Below, piece by piece: positions 7,795 through 14,437 of a stretch of DNA of 64,000 nt; position 1 is the first letter of the stretch; the number at the start of each line of letters is the position of its first letter. Source of the DNA: JAICXG01 sp036494545 (GTDB lineage: Bacteria; Verrucomicrobiota; Verrucomicrobiia; Chthoniobacterales; UBA10450); contig DASXOB010000017.1 in NCBI GenBank assembly GCA_036494545.1, forward strand, positions 62,001 to 126,000, read 5' to 3'. Both the position numbers and the translations under genes were made by a program. The notes under the pieces are model-generated. The model worked only from the letters and a program-made list of their open reading frames with translations. It was not told where the DNA came from and did not search any database.

Positions 7795-9135
7795 GTGCCA
7801 GCTCCAGTCCATTCCCGGCATCGCAGGCGGCTTTCGCACGAAGGACGCCTTACCTGGTTGACCCTTGGGGCGGTGGGGCCCGCGCTCATCGTTGCGCTTG
7901 CTTTGCTTTGGTTCGGCGATTTCAGCCCCAAAGTCTTCTGGACGCTGGTGCTTTTCATGGGCGTTTGTGCTCTGGGTTTTATCGCCAGTTCGCGCGATCA
8001 CATCGTGCGGCCGTTGCAAACCATGAGCAATCTGCTGGCCGCTCTGCGCGAAGGCGATTATTCGATTCGCGCTCGCGGCGCCCGACCGGAAGATGCGCTC
8101 GGCGAAGTTTTGCTCGAGATCAACCAGCTGGGCGAAACGTTGCGTGTGCAACGGCTCGGCGCCTTTGAAGCGACCGCACTTCTGCGCACGATCATGGCTG
8201 AAATCGAGGTCGCCGTTTTCACTTTTGATCCCGACCGGCGATTGCGGCTGGTGAATCGCGCAGGTGAGAATCTGCTCCGCCAACCGATTGACAAGTTGTT
8301 AGGCCGGCGCGCGAGCGACCTTGGATTGGCCGTTTGTCTTGATGCCGATGAAGATCAGCCGCTCACGCTTACCTTTCCCGGAGGCTCAGGGCGATGGGGC
8401 ATCCGCAAGAGTAACTTTCGCGAACATGGCTTGCCGCATGAGCTGCTGGTCCTGACCGATCTGAGTCGCACTTTACGTGAAGAGGAGCGCATCGCCTGGC
8501 AGCGACTCGTCAGGGTGCTCGGTCACGAGATGAATAACTCGCTCGCTCCGATCAAATCGGTTGCGGGCAGCCTGGAGAATTTGCTCAAGCGCGATCCGCC
8601 GCCGCCCGATTGGCGCGACGATGCTCGGAGCGGTCTAAATGTGATCGCCTCACGCGCAGAGTCGCTCAGCCGTTTCATGCAGGCGTATGCGCGGCTCGCT
8701 CGCCTGCCGCCGCCGCAAAAGCAGCGAATCAGCCTTGGTGAACTCGTCAGGCGAGTGGTCGGCTTGGAAACGCGTCTGCCGGTTCGCCTTGCACAGGGCC
8801 CTGAGATCAGTGTCTCGGCAGACGCGGCACAGATTGAGCAGTTGCTCATCAACATATTGCATAACGCAGTCGACGCATCGCTGGAGACTGGCGGCCAGGT
8901 TGTTGCGGGCTGGCGTTCGGTGGGCGATTGCGCGGAGGTTTTCGTGCGCGATGAAGGCCCGGGAATCATGAATCCGAGCAACCTCTTTGTCCCATTCTTC
9001 ACCACCAAACCGGGTGGCTCAGGAATTGGCCTGACCTTGAGCCGTCAAATTGCCGAAGCGCACGGTGGCTCGCTCACGCTTGCCAATCGCCTCGATCGCG
9101 CCGGGGGCGAAGCCCTTCTTCGTCTGCCCTGCTGA
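7795..9135 (+). CDS. Membrane-bound sensor histidine kinase (NtrY-like)
   Basis: A 446-residue kinase starting at GTG 7795. Two membrane helices (about 21-40 and 47-64) are separated by only a few residues, so there is almost no periplasmic sensor. A HAMP-like linker (about 68-120) and a PAS-like segment (about 125-225) follow. The HisKA motif is LGHEMNNSLAPIKS with phospho-acceptor H244. The ATP-binding domain shows the N box (LLINILHNAVDAS), DEGPGI and GGSGIGLTLSRQI. It should autophosphorylate and pass phosphate to D52 of the upstream regulator. The SGNH gene follows after 5 nt. The stimulus is unknown; envelope stress would fit the membrane-embedded form and the export genes nearby. It has only a TTGTTAGGC variant (8296). 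Confidence 0.9.
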   Translation: MPAPVHSRHRRRLSHEGRLTWLTLGAVGPALIVALALLWFGDFSPKVFWTLVLFMGVCALGFIASSRDHIVRPLQTMSNLLAALREGDYSIRARGARPEDALGEVLLEINQLGETLRVQRLGAFEATALLRTIMAEIEVAVFTFDPDRRLRLVNRAGENLLRQPIDKLLGRRASDLGLAVCLDADEDQPLTLTFPGGSGRWGIRKSNFREHGLPHELLVLTDLSRTLREEERIAWQRLVRVLGHEMNNSLAPIKSVAGSLENLLKRDPPPPDWRDDARSGLNVIASRAESLSRFMQAYARLARLPPPQKQRISLGELVRRVVGLETRLPVRLAQGPEISVSADAAQIEQLLINILHNAVDASLETGGQVVAGWRSVGDCAEVFVRDEGPGIMNPSNLFVPFFTTKPGGSGIGLTLSRQIAEAHGGSLTLANRLDRAGGEALLRLPC

Positions 9136-9140
9136 GCGCA

Positions 9141-10139
9141 ATGAAGTCTCGGCATGTCGCGCAGTTACTGATTTTTGTCCTGACCGTTCTGCTGGTGCCG
9201 CTGGCCCTCAATCATTGGCTGCCGAGCAAGCGACCGTTCAACCGGCAGCCACTCGAACGGCTGCGCACAGACCGGCCAAGCATTGTGCTGATTGGCGATT
9301 CGCTTGTGCATGCCGCGATCGATCCGCAGTTACTGCAAGAAGAGTTGGGCGACGGCAAGGTCGATATGATCTGGCGGGGAGGCGCTTCATCCGCTGCCTG
9401 GTATCTGAGCTTAAAGAATTACGTCATTTCCTCGGGTGTTAAGCCGCGCTGGGTTTGCATCTTTTTTACTTACGATTTGCTGACTAATGCGGCTTTTCGG
9501 ACCACCGCGACTTATCGCGCATTTCTCGAGTCTCTCATGGATGGAGAAGATCCCGTTTATCAGGCAGTGCTCGGCGATGAATCGCGCCGCGAAACTTTCC
9601 TGCAACGAATTGCCAGTCGGCTTTATCCGTTGAACGACCGCCGGCATCATTATCAGGAAAAAATAAGTCGGTTCGCCTTCAAGACCGAGACTCTGACCGG
9701 CCCAAAGATAAAGGGATTGCCGCGGCGGGTGAACGAAATCTTCGACGTTGCGAGGTTGCGCCAGGAGACTTTGCCGCAGACCCCGGAAGCACTTGCGGCG
9801 CGTTCGTTGGTCTTTAGTCCCGATCCCAAGAGAAATTTCCTGCCCCATATCGTGCAGGCGGCGAAGCAGGCCGATATTCCGCTTTGTTTCGTTAGGGTGC
9901 GACCGAATCCCGGGCCAGAGAATGAGTTTCAAGAGACTGAGGAATTGCGGGCTTACATCTCACAACTGCGGGTGTGGATTGAGAGTCAAGGCTGCGCCTT
10001 CCTCGACACGGCCGCGAACAAGAATTTCACGCCTGACATGTATCTGCGGCCCGACGACGACCATATAGGGCCCTGGGCGAAAGAGCGCGCGACCAAAATT
10101 TACGCCGGCGCGCTGCGCCCGATCCTGCTGACGCGATGA
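9141..10139 (+). CDS. SGNH-type periplasmic partner protein of an MBOAT acyltransferase
   Basis: A 332-residue protein with one N-terminal membrane helix (about 8-25), placing the rest outside the cytoplasmic membrane. The SGNH fold is suggested by the nucleophile block IVLIGDSLV (S54), a GGASSAAWYL segment, and the C-terminal DDDHIG triad with D305 and H308. Such proteins (AlgX/AlgJ, DltD and PatB-like) receive an acyl group exported by an MBOAT protein and transfer it to a polysaccharide or other envelope acceptor. The 4-nt ATGA overlap with the MBOAT gene supports a functional pair. The acceptor cannot be told from sequence. A TCGTTAGGG variant lies at 9889. Confidence 0.75.
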   Translation: MKSRHVAQLLIFVLTVLLVPLALNHWLPSKRPFNRQPLERLRTDRPSIVLIGDSLVHAAIDPQLLQEELGDGKVDMIWRGGASSAAWYLSLKNYVISSGVKPRWVCIFFTYDLLTNAAFRTTATYRAFLESLMDGEDPVYQAVLGDESRRETFLQRIASRLYPLNDRRHHYQEKISRFAFKTETLTGPKIKGLPRRVNEIFDVARLRQETLPQTPEALAARSLVFSPDPKRNFLPHIVQAAKQADIPLCFVRVRPNPGPENEFQETEELRAYISQLRVWIESQGCAFLDTAANKNFTPDMYLRPDDDHIGPWAKERATKIYAGALRPILLTR

Positions 10140-11542
10140 TCTTTCATTCGTTAGTCTATCTCGTCTTTCTGGTCGTCGTCCTTGCCATCTATTGGTCGCT
10201 CCCGCGGCGCGGCCAGAATTTTTTCATTATCGTCGCGAGCTATGTCTTCTATGGATGGGAACATTCCTGGTTTCTCTTGCCGCTGTGGGCTTCGACGCTG
10301 ATTGATTGGCTGTGCGCTCTCGGGATGGAACGCTGGCCGCTGCGTCGTCGCGTCTTTTTGCTCATCAGTATCTGCTTCAGCCTCGCGCTCCTCGGCACCT
10401 TCAAATACGCGAACTTCGCCCTCGATAATCTTGACACGGTTCTCATCGGTGCGGGCGCGAATCCATGGCACGTTGCTCTGCGCCTCGCCTTACCGGTGGG
10501 GATTTCGTTCTACACTTTTCAATCCATCGGTTACGTGGTCGATGTTTACCGGCGGCAAATCCCGGCTGAGCGCAGCCTTTTGCAATACGCGCTATACGTA
10601 ACGTTTTTTCCGCAACTGGTCGCGGGGCCGATCGAGCGCGCAAGCCATATGCTGCCGCAGTATGCCTCGCAACGCGTCTTCGATGCGGAACTGTGGCGAA
10701 ATGCACTCGGTCTCATGCTGTGGGGATTTTTCAAGAAAGTCGTCATTGCCGATAACACCGCAATCATTGCCAACAAGATCTTTGCGCTTTCGTCGCCTTC
10801 GTTTCCCGTTCTCTGGGCTGGGGTGCTCGCCTTTACGGTGCAGATTTACGCCGACTTTTCGGCCTACACCGATATCGCGCGCGGCACGGCACGATTGTTA
10901 GGGTTTGAGCTCATGCGGAATTTCTGGCACCCTTATCTGGCGACTTCGCCAGCTGATTTCTGGCGACGCTGGCATATCTCCCTTTCCACGTGGATGAGGG
11001 ATTACCTTTACATTTCGTTAGGCGGCAGCCGCTGTAACGTTGCGCGCAATTCCTTTAACCTTCTGGCGACCTTCGCCATCAGCGGCCTTTGGCATGGTGC
11101 ATCTTGGAATTTCGTTCTGTGGGGCTTCTACTGGGGATTTTTGCTCTTGTTCGAGCGCATGCTCGTCGCTCTGGGTTTCGGCAAACGGATTCCCTGGGTG
11201 GTGAAGGTTGGATTTACTTTCCTGCTCGCCTGCATTGGCTGGCTCATGTTTCGCGAACGAGACATTGCCCAACTGATCCGTGATCTCACCCTTTCGCCGT
11301 TTGGCTGGTCGCGCCGCGACTGGGCAATGGGAATCTATTTTGGCGAGCTGGTTTGCATCTATTCGCTGCCGCTTGCGATTCACATGCTTTGCTCCGGAGT
11401 GTTTCCCCGCTGGAATCTGGAGTTCGAATTGCCAGCGCGCGCGCGCTTTGTTTTCGAGACGGCTATGGGAGTAATTCTCTTCATGGGAATTCTCACGCTT
11501 CGCAGCCTAACGACTTCAGACTTTATCTACTTCCAGTTTTAG
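10136..11542 (+). CDS. MBOAT-family O-acyltransferase (AlgI/DltB type)
   Basis: A 468-residue polytopic membrane protein with about ten to twelve hydrophobic segments. Diagnostic blocks are LPVGISFYTFQSIGYVVDVY, FFPQLVAGPIERA, NFWHPYLATSPADFWRRWHISLSTWMRDY-like residues around 262-290 (read in pieces, with H280), and SGLWHGASWNF with the invariant catalytic His at H320. The family moves acyl groups from cytosolic acyl donors across the membrane to modify exopolysaccharide, teichoic acid or cell-wall polymers. It is coupled to the SGNH gene by an ATGA overlap. The two-component genes upstream and the sigma-54 operon downstream frame it, but whether it shares their control is unknown. Exact 9-mers are at 11015 (Ser-Leu-Gly) and 11505 (Leu-Thr). 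Confidence 0.92.
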   Translation: MIFHSLVYLVFLVVVLAIYWSLPRRGQNFFIIVASYVFYGWEHSWFLLPLWASTLIDWLCALGMERWPLRRRVFLLISICFSLALLGTFKYANFALDNLDTVLIGAGANPWHVALRLALPVGISFYTFQSIGYVVDVYRRQIPAERSLLQYALYVTFFPQLVAGPIERASHMLPQYASQRVFDAELWRNALGLMLWGFFKKVVIADNTAIIANKIFALSSPSFPVLWAGVLAFTVQIYADFSAYTDIARGTARLLGFELMRNFWHPYLATSPADFWRRWHISLSTWMRDYLYISLGGSRCNVARNSFNLLATFAISGLWHGASWNFVLWGFYWGFLLLFERMLVALGFGKRIPWVVKVGFTFLLACIGWLMFRERDIAQLIRDLTLSPFGWSRRDWAMGIYFGELVCIYSLPLAIHMLCSGVFPRWNLEFELPARARFVFETAMGVILFMGILTLRSLTTSDFIYFQF

Positions 11543-11619
11543 GCGCCCGCTCTCCCTTTCCCGCAATCGGGACAGCCCAATCCCAAGCGTGAGGCACAAA
11601 GAATAGATTGCGAAAATAG

Positions 11620-11649
11620 ACCTTAATTATAAATCTTTCATTTTAAGGT
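11620..11649. promoter_or_regulatory. AT-rich inverted repeat, candidate activator site
   Basis: Perfect 7-bp inverted repeat ACCTTAA (11620-11626) / TTAAGGT (11643-11649) with 16 bp between, in an AT-rich patch unlike its surroundings. It lies about 40 bp upstream of the sigma-54 -24 element. A dimeric NtrC-type regulator could bind here as an enhancer; binding is inferred only. Confidence 0.4.
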
Positions 11650-11671
11650 AGTTATAAAATAATTCCCTCCG

Positions 11672-11687
11672 TGGCACAGCCATTGCA
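11672..11687 (+). promoter_or_regulatory. Sigma-54 (-24/-12) promoter
   Basis: TGGCAC (11672-11677), five bases, then TTGCA (11683-11687). The invariant GG and GC are separated by exactly 10 bases, as sigma-54 requires, and the match to TGGCAC-N5-TTGCA is complete. A start of transcription near 11698 is expected. It faces the adaptor/ATPase/permease genes, and an NtrC-type activator is encoded 4 kb upstream. Confidence 0.8.
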
Positions 11688-11769
11688 ATAGCTTGCCACG
11701 CCTTCGAAAAATTCCTGAATCCAAACGAGACGCTTATCGCATCTCACAGGAACAAGAACGCAGAACAAA

Positions 11770-12087
11770 ATGAAAAACACACCTCACATCCAGCAGCTCA
11801 GTCGGCGGCACGCGTCGGAAGCCTGCATCACCTGCGGCGACCGGGCTTTTCCGCAGACAGAACATCATTATCGAACCTCGCAGTTGCAGGGTTCCTGCGG
11901 AACGCCGGCTCAATTTCATCGCCCAGCTTTTTTCGAGATTAGCAGTCGCTATTTCGCAGAGGAAGAGGCTCGCGGTTTCGCGGTCGACGCGGCGGTTTTC
12001 GCCGCCCTCATTGGCACTGCCCTTTTGCCGATCGTTAACGGTGTTTTGGCCGTTGCAACCCTCATCCACACTGGCGGTACTTTTTAG
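11770..12087 (+). CDS. Small hypothetical protein, first ORF after the sigma-54 promoter
   Basis: 105 residues that I do not recognise. It carries a CITCGDR motif (CxxC) near the N-terminus and ends in a hydrophobic stretch (AAVFAALIGTALLPIVNGVLA) that could be a membrane helix. It starts about 70 nt downstream of the predicted transcription start. An AGGAA lies 17 nt before the ATG, too far for a good ribosome site. It ends 22 nt before the likely adaptor start. It may be a real small envelope protein of the operon, or an untranslated leader that happens to be open. No exact 9-mer is present. Confidence 0.45.
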   Translation: MKNTPHIQQLSRRHASEACITCGDRAFPQTEHHYRTSQLQGSCGTPAQFHRPAFFEISSRYFAEEEARGFAVDAAVFAALIGTALLPIVNGVLAVATLIHTGGTF

Positions 12088-12109
12088 GCGTGGGCGCTAC
12101 CAACCTATC

Positions 12110-13438
12110 ATGCAGCGAAGCTTTGAAGTGATTGCCGGAGGCGAACAACCCGCGAGGCCTTCGGGCTTCACGCCTGTCACTTCCTCGATGGACGTGGCGC
12201 GTCCGGACCTGGCCCGCAAGAAGAAGAAACGCCGACTGATCATCATCGGCAGTTCGCTGCTCGCGCTGGTGGTGATTGGCGTAATCGTTTCGCGCCTCAA
12301 ACCGGCAGCTATCAGCGTCGATCGCGCCTCGGTTTGGGTTGATACGGTCAAGCGCGGGCCAATGCTGCGCCAAGTGCGCGGCCTCGGCACACTCGTCCCA
12401 GAGGACATTCGCTGGATCGCAGCGAGCAAGGAAGGCCGGGTGGAAAAGATTATTATTCGGCCAGGCGCGCAGGTGAAACCCGAGACAACGATTCTGGAGC
12501 TTTCCAGCCCCGATCTTGAGCAGGCTGCAAGCGATGCCAATCTCAAGGAAAAAGCTGCGGAAGCTGAATTAACGACTCTGCGCGCGACGTTGCAGCGCGA
12601 GTTGCTCGATCAGGAATCTACGACCGCTCAGGTTCACTCAGACTTTCAACAGGCGAAGATGGAGGCCGAGACGAATGAAAACCTGAAAAAGAACGGCCTC
12701 ATCGCAGATCTTGCCTACAAGACTTCCATCATTAAACGCGACCAATTGGAAAATCGCGATCAGATCGAGCAGAAGCGCCTCAGTTTTGCCCGCGATTCAA
12801 TCGAGCCACAGCTCACAGCCAAGCAATCCGCTGTCGATCAGTTAAAGGCTTCAGCCCAGCTGGCTGCGCGAGAGGTTGAAAACCTGCACGTCAAGGCGGG
12901 CATGACCGGCGTCCTGCAACAATTGCCAGTCGAGGTGGGTCAGCGCGTACTTGCCGGAACCAACCTCGCCCGCGTCGCGGACCCGGCGAAACTTAAAGCC
13001 CAGGTCAAAATTGCCGAGACCCAGGCCAAGGATATTCAAATCAATCAGCCAGCCTCGATCGATACGCGCAACGGCGTCGCTGCCGGACACGTCATCCGAG
13101 TCGATCCGGCGGTTGAGCAAGGCACGGTCACGGTCGACGTCGCTCTCGATGGCGAATTGCCAAAGGGCGTGCGACCGGATTTGAGCGTTGATGGAACGAT
13201 CGAGCTTGAGCGACTAAACAATGTCCTTTACGTCGGCCGTCCGGCATTTGCGCAGGACGGCGCGACTGTCGGCGTCTTCAAGTTGACGAGCAACGGCGAA
13301 GCCACTCGCACTCCCGTTCATTTCGGCCGCAGCTCGGTCAACACGATCGAAATTCTGAGCGGCCTGAAAGAAGGGGATCAGGTCATCCTTTCCGACACCA
13401 GTGCCTACGACTCGCACGACCGCATTCAACTGAACTGA
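12110..13438 (+). CDS. Periplasmic adaptor (membrane fusion) protein of an export system
   Basis: A 442-residue HlyD/MacA-type adaptor. After a basic KKKKRR stretch comes one membrane anchor (about 45-63 by this start). A lipoyl-like half-motif follows (GRVEKIIIRPGAQVKPETTILEL), then a long coiled-coil hairpin (about 125-260, rich in Glu, Gln, Ala and Leu), the second lipoyl half, and beta-barrel/membrane-proximal domains (VGVFKLTSNGEATRTPVHFGRSS...LKEGDQVIL). It should link the inner-membrane permease with an outer-membrane channel. The start is uncertain: ATG 12188 (MDVARPDLARKKKK) resembles related adaptors better, and no Shine-Dalgarno marks either. The ATPase gene follows after 71 nt. 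No exact 9-mer is present. Confidence 0.88.
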   Translation: MQRSFEVIAGGEQPARPSGFTPVTSSMDVARPDLARKKKKRRLIIIGSSLLALVVIGVIVSRLKPAAISVDRASVWVDTVKRGPMLRQVRGLGTLVPEDIRWIAASKEGRVEKIIIRPGAQVKPETTILELSSPDLEQAASDANLKEKAAEAELTTLRATLQRELLDQESTTAQVHSDFQQAKMEAETNENLKKNGLIADLAYKTSIIKRDQLENRDQIEQKRLSFARDSIEPQLTAKQSAVDQLKASAQLAAREVENLHVKAGMTGVLQQLPVEVGQRVLAGTNLARVADPAKLKAQVKIAETQAKDIQINQPASIDTRNGVAAGHVIRVDPAVEQGTVTVDVALDGELPKGVRPDLSVDGTIELERLNNVLYVGRPAFAQDGATVGVFKLTSNGEATRTPVHFGRSSVNTIEILSGLKEGDQVILSDTSAYDSHDRIQLN

Positions 13439-13509
13439 GGCGAGACCAAATTCAGTAAAAGCCTTCTGGCAAAAAATCTCCAAACAACCACGACCTAACC
13501 ACTCAAAAA

Positions 13510-14208
13510 ATGAACAACGGAAACCACACCCTGATTCACCTCGACAGCGTCACCAAGGTTTTTCTGACCGATGAGGTCGAAACGCACGCGCTCTCGGGCA
13601 TTCACCTCGACATTCGCTCCGGCGAATACATTTCCATCGCCGGCCCATCCGGCTGCGGGAAATCGACGCTGCTCTCGATTCTGGGCCTGCTCGACACACC
13701 TTCGGGTGGAAGCTATTCGCTGAAGGGCGGCGAAGTTGCCAACCTTTCGTTCCCGGAGCGCGCTCGCATTCGCAACCGTGAAATTGGCTTCATCTTCCAA
13801 AGCTTCAATCTTATCGGCGACCTGACCGTCTACGAAAATGTTGAGTTACCGCTGACCTATCGCGGAATGGGATCGGGCGAGCGAAAGGCTTTCGTCAATG
13901 AAGCGCTGGAGCGCGTTGGCATGGCGCATCGCTCCAAACATCTCCCCAGCCAGCTTTCCGGTGGCCAGCAACAGCGCGTCGCCGTGGCGCGCGCCCTTGC
14001 TGGGAAACCTGCCATCCTGCTTGCCGACGAACCGACCGGCAACCTCGACTCCCGCAACGGCGAAGCGGTCATGGATCTTTTGAAAGAGCTTCACGCCGGT
14101 GGCGCCACGATCTGCATGGTGACGCATGACCAGCGTTTTGCACAACATGCGGATCGTACCGTCCATCTTTTCGATGGCCGGATTGTGGAAGATAAAATGG
14201 CGGCCTGA
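13510..14208 (+). CDS. MacB/LolD-type ABC transporter ATPase
   Basis: 232 residues, a single nucleotide-binding domain. Walker A is GPSGCGKS (45-52), Q-loop Q97, signature LSGGQ (149-153), Walker B ILLADEP with catalytic E174, D-loop GNLDS, and H-loop H206 (VTHD). The family drives mechanotransmission by FtsX-fold permeases for lipoprotein or small-molecule extrusion. It sits between the adaptor and a 66-residue peptide followed by the permease at 14438, the expected tripartite-pump order. No outer-membrane channel gene is seen here. The gene has no copy of the iterated 9-mer. Confidence 0.93.
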   Translation: MNNGNHTLIHLDSVTKVFLTDEVETHALSGIHLDIRSGEYISIAGPSGCGKSTLLSILGLLDTPSGGSYSLKGGEVANLSFPERARIRNREIGFIFQSFNLIGDLTVYENVELPLTYRGMGSGERKAFVNEALERVGMAHRSKHLPSQLSGGQQQRVAVARALAGKPAILLADEPTGNLDSRNGEAVMDLLKELHAGGATICMVTHDQRFAQHADRTVHLFDGRIVEDKMAA

Positions 14209-14216
14209 GCCTAACT

Positions 14217-14221
14217 AGGAG
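14217..14221 (+). promoter_or_regulatory. Shine-Dalgarno AGGAG before the 66-residue ORF
   Basis: AGGAG ends 8 nt before the ATG at 14230. Most genes in this window lack a recognisable Shine-Dalgarno, so this one supports translation of the small ORF. Confidence 0.6.
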
Positions 14222-14229
14222 CAAGCGAG

Positions 14230-14430
14230 ATGCGCCGCACGGATCGAAACAAGTACTCGATCAAGGTGCTCATTATTCTCGCCTTGCTTGCCGGAAACAT
14301 CGTGGTGGCCCTCCCGCGCCATCGCGCTCCGCGGCCCAGACCGTCTACGGCCGGGCCAACTGCGCCTTTTACTGGCCGCATGCACCAGGCCATTCCTGTC
14401 GAAAAGAACCTTTCGTCCCTAACGAACTAG
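14230..14430 (+). CDS. 66-residue single-pass membrane or exported peptide
   Basis: I do not recognise this small protein. It begins MRRTDRNKYSIKVLIILALL with a basic N-terminus and one hydrophobic helix (about 12-28). A Pro/Arg-rich tail follows (PRHRAPRPRPSTAGP). The helix may be a signal anchor. A good Shine-Dalgarno, and a position 21 nt after the ATPase and 7 nt before the permease, argue that it is a real operon member, perhaps an accessory subunit. Its last codons overlap a CCCTAACGA variant (14417-14425). Confidence 0.6.
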   Translation: MRRTDRNKYSIKVLIILALLAGNIVVALPRHRAPRPRPSTAGPTAPFTGRMHQAIPVEKNLSSLTN

Positions 14431-14437
14431 CGATCAG

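Noticed and set aside
7630..8283. Minus-strand 217-codon ORF over the kinase start
   Set aside because: It overlaps the kinase gene antisense and has low-complexity, charged composition.
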